Assembly (NCBI RefSeq): GCF_003474385.1
Contig: NZ_QUCY01000011.1
Location: 20,778 to 84,777 of the forward strand
Reading direction: 5' to 3'
DNA: 64,000 nt
Source of the DNA: Senegalimassilia sp003474385
GTDB lineage: Bacteria > Actinomycetota > Coriobacteriia > Coriobacteriales > Eggerthellaceae
Positions 51,560 through 60,655 of this stretch are shown here, piece by piece; position 1 is the first letter of the stretch, and every line of letters starts with the position of its first letter. Made by a program: the position numbers and the translations under genes. The notes under the pieces are model-generated. The model did not search any database. It was not told the DNA's origin and saw only the letters and a list, made by a program, of their open reading frames with translations.

Positions 51560-52777
51560 CTAGTGCTTGATGTCGTGAGTGCCGTCGGCATCGCGCTCGG
51601 CGCTCTTCGCGGCTGCCTCCTTGGCCGCCGCGGCCACATCGCCGGGGACGTGCGCCGGCGTCTCGGCGCACGTCTGCCCCTCGAGGACCATGGCACCGTC
51701 GAGATGCATGTCGGCGCGGTGATCCGGCTCCTCGTCGCGTCCGTTGTAGGTGAAGGCGCGCACGGGCGTCGGGTAGAGGTCGCCGGCCGCCGGGTCCGCA
51801 TCAACGAAGGCGATATCGACGCACTTGCCGCCGGGCAGGTTCATGCCGACGCTGATGCCGTCCTTTTTGGCGTTGGTGACGAGCTCGCCGACCTCGGTCT
51901 GAACGGAGAGCATCCCGGCGCCGAATCCCATGCGCTCCTCGAGGGCGGTGATGACGTTGTCGTATCGCTCGATATGCTTATCGTCGACAAGGCCGCATGA
52001 CAGGTCATAGCTCGCCATCGCGGCGGTCATGAGCGCGCCGGTCATGCTGACGCTGCTCTCGACGGCGCGGATGTCCTCGGGGTCTGTATGCTCGCCGATT
52101 TGGCGCATCTCGTCATAGATGCTCGCCTTCACCGTCAAATCGTCGACCTGGCTTTCGATCTGTTCCAGTTGTTTGCGGAGCGGTTCGTTGTGGATGCGCT
52201 TGAGTTCCTTGTTGAAAAGGGCGATTCGCTCACCCGTCTCCGCGCTCGGCCCGTCGATCTTCTCGGCGAGCTTGGCGGCGGCGATTCCATTTGCGAGCGC
52301 CACGGGGTCGTCCCAGCACACCTTGTCCGAGGGGATCTCGTTGACCGCCATGATCGAGTCGAAGAGCCCGGCCTTTCGGTGCTCCTCCTCGGCGAGCAGT
52401 TCGTCATAGCGTGCCTGCTCGGCGGGGCCGAGGACGTCATCGAACCCCTCGCGCCAGTCCGGGTCGACTGCGCAATCGGGGTGATCGCCCAGGAATACCA
52501 GTCGGCTGCACTCGCTCGCGTCATGGTTGAGCCACACATCGCGTACATCATCGTATTCGGCGCCCGTGATGGCCGCGATCTTGGAGAAGACGTTCTCGCG
52601 CACCCAGGAGTCCCCGACACCGAGATATTCATAGACGTCGCCGCCGCCCGCCATGAACTTGACGGCGCCGGCGAACGTGGCATCCGGGTCGATGTGGCGT
52701 CCGAGCCCATCGTCGGGGAACGCCTGCGTATACCAGTCGCGGATACTCGACCCGAAATTGAAGTGCTTCTTGTCCAT
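51560..52777 (-). CDS. Tail-bearing acidic protein, operon head
   Basis: 405 residues. First 285 residues helical and acidic (EELLAEEEHRKAGLFDSIMA-like after LLAEEEHRKAGLFD), then the small domain GISVGMNLPGGKCVDIAFVD to HRADMHLDG that also exists alone in the last gene of this operon, and the tail PGDVAAAAKEAAAKSAERDA then THDIKH. Headed by the palindrome promoter at 52819-52867. The short-form/long-form pair inside one operon suggests duplication or domain transfer. Confidence 0.7.
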   Translation of the reverse strand: MDKKHFNFGSSIRDWYTQAFPDDGLGRHIDPDATFAGAVKFMAGGGDVYEYLGVGDSWVRENVFSKIAAITGAEYDDVRDVWLNHDASECSRLVFLGDHPDCAVDPDWREGFDDVLGPAEQARYDELLAEEEHRKAGLFDSIMAVNEIPSDKVCWDDPVALANGIAAAKLAEKIDGPSAETGERIALFNKELKRIHNEPLRKQLEQIESQVDDLTVKASIYDEMRQIGEHTDPEDIRAVESSVSMTGALMTAAMASYDLSCGLVDDKHIERYDNVITALEERMGFGAGMLSVQTEVGELVTNAKKDGISVGMNLPGGKCVDIAFVDADPAAGDLYPTPVRAFTYNGRDEEPDHRADMHLDGAMVLEGQTCAETPAHVPGDVAAAAKEAAAKSAERDADGTHDIKH

Positions 52778-52818
52778 CTAATCAGCTCCAAGACAAAGAT
52801 CGGCCAATCACAAGGACG

Positions 52819-52867
52819 ATGCTACCCATACCGCCCAGCAACGAGAACGGCCCTTCCCGAACGGGAA
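52819..52867 (-). promoter_or_regulatory. Palindrome promoter (gap 29)
   Basis: TTCCCGAACGGGAA at 52854-52867, extended to GGCCCTTCCCG arms, 29 bases from -10 TAGCAT (52819-52824) in TGGGTAGCATCG; -35 TTCTCG at 17-bp spacing. Confidence 0.8.
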
Positions 52868-52906
52868 GGGCCGCCAACCAGCCAACCGCGGCGAAACCAA
52901 ACCGAT

Positions 52907-54028
52907 CTAGATATGCTTTCCGCTGCCGCCCTTGCCGGACAGCTTCTTGCCGGCTGCGGCCTTAGCGGCCTCCGCCTGCGAACTGGGCTCGGGCGCGACA
53001 TCTACGGCCTTCGGGATTGGGAGCGCTTCGCGCCCCTTGAGGCCCGGGGCATCGATGCCGAGCTGCACACAAGCTCGGGCCGCCAGGCGGTCGAACCCGA
53101 TGCTCTCGGCGAACTCGCGGGCCTCCTCGCCGTCGAATGTCCAGAATTCCGGCCCGACGGTGGCACCGGACCACGAATCGGCATTTCGGTCGTACGCAAT
53201 AGTCGTCTCATGGCAGAAGAACTTCCTGCCGTCCACATCGACGGCATGCGTGATGGGGGAGAAGTTCAGGATGGCGTTCCGCTCGCCCGACTGGTGATCG
53301 ATGCCGATGGCATCGACGGAAAGCGAATCGGGATATTGCGTTCCCCAGCCGTATCCGAGCCCGGAGAAATCGACCCTTCCGAGTCCGCAGATCGCCTGTT
53401 CCCTCTTCGGCGCGGCGGGCTTCGGGGCCGGCGCGGTCTTCTTTACTACGCTGCCGGGGTCGGCTGCATCGCCCAGCCCGCGTTCGCGGCGGCGGGCGGC
53501 CATCTTCTGGTTGAAGGCGAGCACCGCCGCGCGGCACTCCTCGGGCCCCGCGGACGGGATGATTGGGAGCCCGTCGAGCCTCGCGATATCCTGTGGCTCC
53601 ATGAGCGTGAGGTTCTGGAAGAACGTCATCGCCTCGACCTCGGAGAAGTCAGCCAGCGTGCTCTCGCAGAGCCAGTCGCGCCCGGTATCGTGGTCGGTGA
53701 ACTGGTCGGCGTGCTCGATGATGAGGAAGCAGCGCGAACGCACCTCGTCGTTACTGAGCTCATGGTCCCAGTCGTCGGCCAGGATGCGCGCGCCCACCGT
53801 GAACGCATCGGGGAAGTATTCCTCGTGCTCGCGGCGCTCATCGGGCGTGTCGTCGTCCCAGTCGAGCAGCATACCGTCGAAGAGCCCGCAGGTCCCGGTG
53901 GGGTCGAGCTCCATTTCGGTATAGTCCCAGCCCAGCTCCTCGACGTTGGTGGAGGAGAGGACGTTGACGGCGGCAAATCCGTTGCAGACGACCGCATCCC
54001 ACTTGCCGGGTTCGTAATTCTCAGCCAT
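52907..54028 (-). CDS. Tail-bearing acidic protein, operon member
   Basis: 373 residues, 24 bases after the stop of the operon head. Acidic body (LLDWDDDTPDERREHEEYFP), a Pro/Lys-rich stretch (VVKKTAPAPKPAAPKREQ) and tail PSSQAEAAKAAAGKKLSGKG then SGKHI. No known family. Confidence 0.65.
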   Translation of the reverse strand: MAENYEPGKWDAVVCNGFAAVNVLSSTNVEELGWDYTEMELDPTGTCGLFDGMLLDWDDDTPDERREHEEYFPDAFTVGARILADDWDHELSNDEVRSRCFLIIEHADQFTDHDTGRDWLCESTLADFSEVEAMTFFQNLTLMEPQDIARLDGLPIIPSAGPEECRAAVLAFNQKMAARRRERGLGDAADPGSVVKKTAPAPKPAAPKREQAICGLGRVDFSGLGYGWGTQYPDSLSVDAIGIDHQSGERNAILNFSPITHAVDVDGRKFFCHETTIAYDRNADSWSGATVGPEFWTFDGEEAREFAESIGFDRLAARACVQLGIDAPGLKGREALPIPKAVDVAPEPSSQAEAAKAAAGKKLSGKGGSGKHI

Positions 54029-54052
54029 GACCCTATCCTTTCAAACGCGCCT

Positions 54053-54988
54053 TTACAGCTTGATCGCGCCGGCATCCCCGGCACCGTCCCCGCCGGTGCG
54101 CCAGGCCGCCCTCTTCGCCGTCGCGGCGGCAGCGGCCGGCTCGGGCCTCTTCTCTCCTTCGGCGAGTTCGCGAAGGGAGTACTGATAGCACCACTCTTTG
54201 GCCTCCCCGACGGAGGCGAACTGTAGTCCTGCATCTCCGCAGGCACCTCCACCCGTCGAGATTTTCACCGTATAGGGCCGGTCGGGGGAGGCGGCAACCT
54301 GGTAGATGTCGAACCTCGTCTCACCGAAACGGTAGGACTCCCGTGCCGTGCCGTAGGCGCGCTCCGCGAGGCGCGGCAGCGAGCACGGCCCGACATCGGG
54401 TGAATCATAGAGGTTGTCCAGGAGGATATGGAAATCACCTATGCTCATTTTGCCGGGCGCGTAATATTCGCTGCCGAGCTTGAACCCATTTGCATCGAGC
54501 GATACCCCGGAGATGAGCCGGACGTCCAGATAGGCTGAGCCGTCATGGTGAGAGGCTTCGATATGGAACTCGCCGTTCATGTCCACGATGCGGTCGATCT
54601 GGCAATCCTTGAGGGCATCCGCGCTGCCGGTGCCCGAGACGAGGGAAAGCAGGGAGTCGGCAATGACGAGTCCGCGTGAGGGCTTGTCCCAGCGTTCGAC
54701 CGTCCCCTTGGCGACCACGGAGATCTCAGCCGGGTGTTCCGGGTCGTCGCCGCGCTTCAGTTCGCGCAGCATGGAATCGAAGTTGCCGATCTCATCGTCG
54801 AGATCGATATCGATATGCCTTTCGAGTGCATCGTGAACCTCGTCCATGAGCTCGTCGGAAGACAGCACCTCGCCGACGTCGATTCCATGTTCCTCGGCGA
54901 CCTCGGAGGCGTAGTCTTTCTCCGCCTCATCGGAGAGATAGTAGGCCCGGTCGTACAAGACGCGTTCCGCGGGCATGAAGAGATCCAT
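54053..54988 (-). CDS. Tail-bearing acidic protein, operon head
   Basis: 311 residues from ATG 54988 (GAAAGGAC upstream). Acidic N-terminus (ASEVAEEHGIDVGEVLSSDE), central GFKLGSEYYAPGKMSIGDFH region with a DFHILLDNLYDSP turn, and tail PEPAAAAATAKRAAWRTGGD then GAIKL. Promoter of the palindrome class at 55061-55119. Confidence 0.65.
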   Translation of the reverse strand: MDLFMPAERVLYDRAYYLSDEAEKDYASEVAEEHGIDVGEVLSSDELMDEVHDALERHIDIDLDDEIGNFDSMLRELKRGDDPEHPAEISVVAKGTVERWDKPSRGLVIADSLLSLVSGTGSADALKDCQIDRIVDMNGEFHIEASHHDGSAYLDVRLISGVSLDANGFKLGSEYYAPGKMSIGDFHILLDNLYDSPDVGPCSLPRLAERAYGTARESYRFGETRFDIYQVAASPDRPYTVKISTGGGACGDAGLQFASVGEAKEWCYQYSLRELAEGEKRPEPAAAAATAKRAAWRTGGDGAGDAGAIKL

Positions 54989-55060
54989 GGCGAAGTCCTT
55001 TCGGCTGCAAACAGGGAAGACGGGACCGACCGGGACCGACCTGGTCACCGCTATAGACCG

Positions 55061-55119
55061 ATAGTACCCGCCCGCATCGCCGCCGGCACCCGCCATGGTC
55101 CCCATTTCCCGAACGGGAA
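55061..55119 (-). promoter_or_regulatory. Palindrome promoter (gap 39)
   Basis: TTCCCGAACGGGAA at 55106-55119, arms not extended, 39 bases from -10 TACTAT (55061-55066) in GGGTACTATCGG. No good -35 at 17 bp. Confidence 0.78.
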
Positions 55120-55148
55120 GCCGACGGGTTCGCCGAGGTCTTGCACGC

Positions 55149-55181
55149 AAAAGGCCCCGGACCCGAAAAGGGCCCGGGGCC
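55149..55181 (-). terminator. Intrinsic terminator of the 55211 gene
   Basis: On the - strand GGCCCCGGGCCC, loop, GGGTCCGGGGCC, then TTTTG. It lies before the next palindrome, which shows that the palindrome is not itself the terminator. Confidence 0.8.
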
Positions 55182-55210
55182 GAGAATCACGCCGCCTGCG
55201 AACCGGTCCG

Positions 55211-56908
55211 CTAGATACGGGGCCCATGCTCGACAGCACCGCCGCGCCCGCTGAGGCAATCCTTCATTGCGAGCGCCCCCGCGGCGAGCTTCGCCGCCGC
55301 GGCGTTGTCGAGCGAGGCGCGATAGATGAGGGTGTCGGCGCCGTAGGCCTGGATCCTGCATCCCGTGATCGCGCTGAGCATGGCCATGGCCTCGTCCTGG
55401 CGGCCGAAGCGCTCGACTGCATCGGCCTGCCCGCCATCGGCGCGGCGCACGGCGATATCGCACAGCGGCTCCAGGCCGCGGGGGGACTCCTCGAGATAGG
55501 CGAGAACGCTGTCGAGACCGTTGGAGGCTGCCGCCGCGGCGACTTCGTCGAAACCGATTTTCGAGCAGTCGAGCTTGACGCCGCCGACTTCGAAGCCCTC
55601 CTCCCCGCCGCTCATGCAGTACCAAAGGCAGGGGACGGTCGCGCCCGCATCGGCATCCAGGGTGCGCGACAGGAACGCCACGCCGTCCTCGTCCTCCCAG
55701 GGCGTGAGGGGCGTGACGTCGTGGGCGGCATCCTCGGCCACATGGAAGGGTGACATGAACGTGTTGGCGGCATAGGCGCCGAACACCGTTCCGGCGCGGC
55801 TGTACTCGGTCTCGCCGAACGCGCCGTCGATTGCACGCAGCACGTCGTCCGCATCGGTGCCGGCGGGAAAGCCGCGCCAGTCGCGGAGGAGCATGCCGGA
55901 GCGGTCGACATTGTTCAGGAGCTCTTTATACAGCTCGCGAACGGTCTCCGGGAGGTCGTAGATGTCCTTCGGGACGATGGGCCGCCCGGCGAGCATGAAG
56001 GCCTCGCCGTCGCGGATATCCTGGTCCACCAGCGTCTCGGGGTGAAGTCCCTCCTCGGGCTCGCCCGGCGAGGTCCTGTCGATGAGCATGGCCGCGTAGC
56101 GGGCGTCTCCGCCGGCGATCTCGAGGAAGTCGCCCCAGCGGTAGGTCTTCTCATCAAGCTCATTGCCGTCCGGCACGTACTCGCAATCGAGATAGGCCTT
56201 TACCGCCGCGAGGCGGTCGGGGCACTCCTGAGGCAGGTGCCGGGCGATTTCGAGGATATCGCTATCGGCGAACCCGTATCTGCACGACAGCTCTTTGGCG
56301 TAATACGAGAAGTCGAGGAGGCTCTTCTTCGAATAGGGACCGACGCGCATATCCGTCTCGCCGGGCACGCCGAGCCAGAAACCGTCGAACAGTCCGAGAT
56401 CGCAACCGATGGCATCTTCGATGGAGTTGACCGCCTCGCGGGCGTCTAGCCCGCGGTTCACGCCGGGCGTGTACTTGAACGACCTGCCGTTGAAATACTC
56501 CAGGAGGTCGACCCCGAACTCGGAACACGGGAGGACGTCGGAGGGGACACCGAACGATCCCGCCTCGAATCGCTCGGTATACGCCCCGGTGGCGTCGTCG
56601 ACATCGTTGCGCAGGAACGCGATCTGGATCAGGTTCGCCCCGTCGTGGGACACCGGGCGGAACAGCGCGACTCCGTCGCGGAGGCCGCAGCATCCGACGA
56701 TCTCGCAGGCATAGGCATACTCCGGCTCATCCCCCTCGTACTCGCCGCCAGCCGAGACCATATCGATGAGATACATGGCGCTGTGGACGTGGCCGCCCGC
56801 AATCTTGAGGAAATCGTCCCAGCGGTACACCTCGGAATGGCCCTCGGGCGTGTACTCCACATCGAGACATCTGAAGATATCCGTCTCATTCCGTCCATGC
56901 TCGTTCAC
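55211..56908 (-). CDS. Tail-bearing acidic protein with internal duplication
   Basis: 565 residues from GTG 56908 (GGAG 9 bases upstream). Two related parts: YRWDDFLKIAGGHVHSAMYL near residue 30 and YRWGDFLEIAGGDARYAAML near residue 260, each preceded by a DxEYxPxG strand and followed by a DGxAL/F...PV/IVP stretch. Tail: LDNAAAAKLAAGALAMKDCL then GPRI, less regular than others. Single-gene unit with its own palindrome promoter and terminator. Confidence 0.65.
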   Translation of the reverse strand: MNEHGRNETDIFRCLDVEYTPEGHSEVYRWDDFLKIAGGHVHSAMYLIDMVSAGGEYEGDEPEYAYACEIVGCCGLRDGVALFRPVSHDGANLIQIAFLRNDVDDATGAYTERFEAGSFGVPSDVLPCSEFGVDLLEYFNGRSFKYTPGVNRGLDAREAVNSIEDAIGCDLGLFDGFWLGVPGETDMRVGPYSKKSLLDFSYYAKELSCRYGFADSDILEIARHLPQECPDRLAAVKAYLDCEYVPDGNELDEKTYRWGDFLEIAGGDARYAAMLIDRTSPGEPEEGLHPETLVDQDIRDGEAFMLAGRPIVPKDIYDLPETVRELYKELLNNVDRSGMLLRDWRGFPAGTDADDVLRAIDGAFGETEYSRAGTVFGAYAANTFMSPFHVAEDAAHDVTPLTPWEDEDGVAFLSRTLDADAGATVPCLWYCMSGGEEGFEVGGVKLDCSKIGFDEVAAAAASNGLDSVLAYLEESPRGLEPLCDIAVRRADGGQADAVERFGRQDEAMAMLSAITGCRIQAYGADTLIYRASLDNAAAAKLAAGALAMKDCLSGRGGAVEHGPRI

Positions 56909-56952
56909 GTCTCTGCGCTCCAATCAAGAAAGCCGGCACTCTGGTACCCAAG

Positions 56953-57011
56953 ATGGTAGGGCCGCTGGCCCGCGATGCGGCCCGGCGGCCCATAAGGTTC
57001 CCGAACGGGAA
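56953..57011 (-). promoter_or_regulatory. Palindrome promoter (gap 39)
   Basis: TTCCCGAACGGGAA at 56998-57011, extended to GGTTCCCG arms, 39 bases from -10 TACCAT (56953-56958). Confidence 0.78.
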
Positions 57012-57016
57012 CCAGG

Positions 57017-57433
57017 TCACTTTCTCCTTGCCCGCTTGGTCGGCGTCAGCTTTCCCGATCCGGTCTTCTTGAGGATCGACTTGGCGGCATGCGCCATCTG
57101 CGGCGGCGTCTTCTCGTAGAGCTTCCCGGCCTCGACGTCGTCCACGAGCCGTTCGGCCTCGCCCGGCGTGAGCGTCTGGGCGCAGACCTGCCTACAGCTA
57201 AGGTCCTCGGACTCCACGGCGCCCACGACCTCGATTCCCTCGCGGCGGCACGGAGCTCCGACGAGGTCGAGCGGTGCGCGGACGCGCCCCGCCTCGATGA
57301 GCGCGGCGACCTTCTCGCGCGCCGCCTCCGCGTCCGTGGCGCGGACGGGATAGCTGAAGGTGACGGACTCTAAGATCGTCACCATGTAGTATTCGGCGCC
57401 GTCCGCGGCGCCGGCCTCGAGTTGTTCGGCCAT
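57017..57433 (-). CDS. DpnD/PcfM-like small protein
   Basis: 138 residues. YYMVTILESVTFSYPVRATD then AEAAREKVAALIEAGRV has the beta-beta-helix outline of DpnD/PcfM-type domains known from conjugative plasmids. Weak alanine tail (PPQMAHAAKSILKKTGSGKL). Last gene of a six-gene operon. Assignment is tentative. Confidence 0.5.
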   Translation of the reverse strand: MAEQLEAGAADGAEYYMVTILESVTFSYPVRATDAEAAREKVAALIEAGRVRAPLDLVGAPCRREGIEVVGAVESEDLSCRQVCAQTLTPGEAERLVDDVEAGKLYEKTPPQMAHAAKSILKKTGSGKLTPTKRARRK

Positions 57434-57449
57434 TTATATATCGATCTCC

Positions 57450-59060
57450 TTACGACGAGCCCTTGCCCGTCGGCGGTTTCTTCTTCTTGCCGCGGTCCTT
57501 GGCGGTCCTGGCGGCGGCGCTCTTCGCGTGCCCGGCCGCCTCCCGTGGCGGCCTTCCGTGCGGGTAGTACTTCTCGGGCGGCGACTCGGGCTCGGGCCTG
57601 GCATCGGGTGTGCGCCGGCGGCGCATCGCGTGGCGCTCGGGGCCGATGGCGTCCGTCCCTTCGCCCTCATCTCGGCGGTAGCGCCTGCCGCGCGGGCGAA
57701 GGACGTCGACCTCTCCGCCGTCGTCCGCGCCTCGCTCGGATGGGCGCCCGTGGCGCCCGATGCGGTCGCGGCGGCGATCATGGGCCTGCGCCCGTGATTT
57801 GGCGAGCCCCGCGCCCTCGTTCGCCGCCATGGCCCCGCCTGCATCGCCGGCTGTGACCCGATCTGTTTTGACGTCGGGACCTCCATCGGCGGCTCTCGCC
57901 GCGCGCACCGGTGCGGGAGTGGTTGCCGGGCGGGGATCGGACTCCATATGCGTCTCCACGCGCCTCCCGTCTTGGGCGGGCGCCCCGGGAAGGCTTACAG
58001 GGTCGTCCTTCCGCGCGAAGTGCCGCCCGGTGGCGCTCTCCGTGCCGGCGCTGCCGGGGGAGGGGGATGCCGCGGGCACCGCTCCCGCCCCATGGTCTCC
58101 CGCCCTGGAATGCCTGCCGATCGCCCTCATGGCATTCTCGATGGGCTCGCGCGCGAGGTCTTCCGTATCGACGTGCGGCTCGGCCCCGTCTCTCGGGGTC
58201 TCGACCGGTGCAACGCGGTCACCGGGATGCCTGGCGGCGCTTCCCGCCTTCGCCTTATCAACGGCGCCGCGCTCGGCGGCGTCGTGCACGCTCTCCCGCC
58301 CTGGATCGCTTTCGGGGATGATCTCGCGGCGGTGCCTCTCGAAGGCCGTGCGGTATCCGTTGCGCATCTGCTTGATGAGGGGCGCGGCGGTCTTCACGAT
58401 CTCGTTGACGTACCTCTTGAGCGAGGAGGCCTTGGCCCTCACGTCGTCAGAAGGCGGCACGGGGCTGGCGCATCCGGGGCCCTGGGCGCGGAAGTGCGCC
58501 TCGATGACGAAGCGCGCGTTCTCGTCGAGGTCGTCCCATGCGACCGGCACGCGCTCGGCTTCCGGCACGGCCTCGGCGTCGCTGTCCATGTCGGCGACGT
58601 TGACGAGCCGGTATAGCCCGGCCTTGGCGTCGCTCCATGACGCAGCCGCGATATCGACGGAGAGGTCGAGCACGCGCGCGGCTCCCCTCAGCCTCGTGGG
58701 GGGCAGTCCCACGAGCAGCGCCGGCGGGAACAGCTCGTCCACGAAGAACAGCCCGCCGTCCGAGCCGCGGGGCCTGGACTTGACGCCGTAGACGCCCGTG
58801 CAGCCATCGGCGGCCTTGATGTCAGCGCCGGGGAAGAGCGACTTCCATGTCGAGATGGGCAGGATCTCGCGGCACTCGTGCCAATCGGATGCGGCGAGCC
58901 CTGCGCAGTTCATCGCCGACAGGTTGTAGAAGGCGTTGGCGCATCCCGTGTGCCTGGAAAGCGTCTCGAGATAGCGCCGCCACCCCGCCTCGTTCGATGC
59001 GGCTTCGGCCAGGTGTCTTTGGTTTTGCGCGTTTACCGTTCGGACGGTCGGGGCGGCCAT
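57450..59060 (-). CDS. Protein with ArdC-like N-terminus and basic disordered tail
   Basis: 536 residues. The N-terminal 150 residues (GWRRYLETLSRHTGCANAFY, NLSAMNCAG, ISTWKSLFPGADIKA) recall the single-stranded DNA-binding domain of ArdC antirestriction proteins. From about 240 on it is a long disordered chain rich in Arg, Asp, Ala and Pro, ending with KSAAARTAKDRGKKKK. Operon with the VLEYD-type proteins. ArdC similarity is a judgement by eye. Confidence 0.5.
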   Translation of the reverse strand: MAAPTVRTVNAQNQRHLAEAASNEAGWRRYLETLSRHTGCANAFYNLSAMNCAGLAASDWHECREILPISTWKSLFPGADIKAADGCTGVYGVKSRPRGSDGGLFFVDELFPPALLVGLPPTRLRGAARVLDLSVDIAAASWSDAKAGLYRLVNVADMDSDAEAVPEAERVPVAWDDLDENARFVIEAHFRAQGPGCASPVPPSDDVRAKASSLKRYVNEIVKTAAPLIKQMRNGYRTAFERHRREIIPESDPGRESVHDAAERGAVDKAKAGSAARHPGDRVAPVETPRDGAEPHVDTEDLAREPIENAMRAIGRHSRAGDHGAGAVPAASPSPGSAGTESATGRHFARKDDPVSLPGAPAQDGRRVETHMESDPRPATTPAPVRAARAADGGPDVKTDRVTAGDAGGAMAANEGAGLAKSRAQAHDRRRDRIGRHGRPSERGADDGGEVDVLRPRGRRYRRDEGEGTDAIGPERHAMRRRRTPDARPEPESPPEKYYPHGRPPREAAGHAKSAAARTAKDRGKKKKPPTGKGSS

Positions 59061-59066
59061 GGTCTG

Positions 59067-60035
59067 CTAGAGCTTCTTGCCGCCGGCCTCGCCCTCGGCC
59101 GTGGCCGATTTGGCCGCCGCGGCCTGGGCCTTGGCGCAGATGAGCTGCGGGTCGCGCTTCTCGGTTGCGTCCTTACAGTAGGTGCGGACCTCGCGCAGGG
59201 CGGGGGCGATATCCTCTCCGGCGCGGTCCTCGACCTCAAGGGACTTACCCAGGCTGGAGCCGAACAGGTACACGTCGGCATCCGTGCGCAGGAAGAAGCG
59301 CACCTCCTCGGGCTTCTCCGCGAAGTTATCGACATGGACCTCGCGCGTGCCGATGTCCTCGAGGTCGCGGACCGTGATGGGTTCATCGCCGATCTTGCCG
59401 GCATCGACCGAATAGACGGCCAGGTCGCATCCACCGGGGGTGACGGGCCAGGCGGAGACGTGTACCCCGCTGCCGTCGACCGAGGGCCAGACGTTGACGG
59501 TGGAATCGTAGTCGCCGTCGCAGTCGAAGACCTGCTCGTAGAACTCCTTGGCCTGCACGCCATGTCCGACCCCCAGGTCGAACGAGTTGGGGTCGAGGCA
59601 GTCGTGGATAATGCCCCATCCCGCCGCGTGAATCGCATCGTCGATATGGTTCCCGAGTTGATCCATGGCCCACTCGACGTTCTCCTCGGTCGCGGGGATG
59701 GGGAAGCCGAAGTTGCCCCAGTCGTCCTCGAGCGAGTCGGCGATGTCCTTGCGGCGCCAGCGCAGGGTGATGAACTCGTCGTCGTAGAGCTTGCCGCCGG
59801 CGGGCACGTACTCGCGCCCGCACGCCTTCTCGAAGCGGAGCTTGGCGCGCGTCACGTCGTCGAAAGACTCGATCGACTCCCAGGTGCGCGCAGATGCATC
59901 ATAGCCGCGGGCAACGGCATACGGAAGGCGCTTGCCGTCCGCGCCGCGGCTGCCCTCGGCCTTGGTCATAGACAGCAGGGCGCAACCGCTCCCGCGGTCG
60001 TACTCGAGCACGAAATGGTCCAGCTTGTCGTTCAT
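59067..60035 (-). CDS. Two-domain tail-bearing protein (A+B)
   Basis: 322 residues from ATG 60035 (AGGAGT upstream). Domain A (1-95): HFVLEYDRGSGCALLSMT, PYAVARGYD. Domain B (about 105-200): ITLRWRRKDIADSLEDDWG, PIPATEENVEWAMDQLGNHI, DPNSFDLGVGHGVQAKEFY. Tail: DPQLICAKAQAAAAKSATAE then GGKKL. Same architecture as 61670-62614, the first gene of the operon. Confidence 0.7.
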   Translation of the reverse strand: MNDKLDHFVLEYDRGSGCALLSMTKAEGSRGADGKRLPYAVARGYDASARTWESIESFDDVTRAKLRFEKACGREYVPAGGKLYDDEFITLRWRRKDIADSLEDDWGNFGFPIPATEENVEWAMDQLGNHIDDAIHAAGWGIIHDCLDPNSFDLGVGHGVQAKEFYEQVFDCDGDYDSTVNVWPSVDGSGVHVSAWPVTPGGCDLAVYSVDAGKIGDEPITVRDLEDIGTREVHVDNFAEKPEEVRFFLRTDADVYLFGSSLGKSLEVEDRAGEDIAPALREVRTYCKDATEKRDPQLICAKAQAAAAKSATAEGEAGGKKL

Positions 60036-60085
60036 GTTATGACTCCTAACAGTTAAAGCAGCGAGTCGAGACGCCCGCCGCAAGG

Positions 60086-60637
60086 TTACTGATGCTTATA
60101 CCCGCCGCGCTTGGCAGCATCCTCGCCGCGCTCCTCCGCGGCTTTCGCCGCAGCCGCGGCTATGGACTGCGGATCGTGAGACTCGCGCTCATGATCGCAA
60201 TTGAGGGGTGCGCGCAGTCTGCGCATCCTTTCGGAAAGCAGTTCCGAACGTCTATTCCATGCGTCAACGCTGTCGCCGAGTTTAAAGGCGGGACAATCAC
60301 GCGGAATCAGAACACGCGGAATCGGGCTCCCATGAAGGGCCACATCCGCTTCAGCGATCTCTACCAGTCTTTCTGGATAGAAGTCGGGATAGAAGTCGCT
60401 GCGGAGCGAGTATTCCCGTCTGCGCAGCCGCTCATAGGCGAGCTTCGCCTTCCCGATGTCGTCGAACAGCGTGCAGTCCTCCCACTCGCGGGTCGCATGG
60501 TCGTACCCCTTTGCGACGACGTAGGGAGTGTTGTATCCGTCGATGGCCGGCACGACCCCGTCGACGGCGCCGGCGATGAGGGCGCACCCGGCGCCCTCAT
60601 CGTGCTCGAGGATGATGAAGTCGATATTCTCGTTCAT
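60086..60637 (-). CDS. Domain A-only tail-bearing protein
   Basis: 183 residues. Begins IDFIILEHDEGAGCALIAGA with PYVVAKGYDHATREWEDCTL, matching domain A of its neighbours, but domain B is replaced by a short charged helical part. Tail: DPQSIAAAAAKAAEERGEDA then GGYKHQ, one of the best examples of the shared end. Confidence 0.7.
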   Translation of the reverse strand: MNENIDFIILEHDEGAGCALIAGAVDGVVPAIDGYNTPYVVAKGYDHATREWEDCTLFDDIGKAKLAYERLRRREYSLRSDFYPDFYPERLVEIAEADVALHGSPIPRVLIPRDCPAFKLGDSVDAWNRRSELLSERMRRLRAPLNCDHERESHDPQSIAAAAAKAAEERGEDAAKRGGYKHQ

Positions 60638-60655
60638 GGTGGGACTCCTGAGGTG

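Noticed and set aside
57450..59060. Firm ArdC antirestriction call
   Set aside because: Only the N-terminal outline is similar; the ArdC metallopeptidase HExxH motif is not present.
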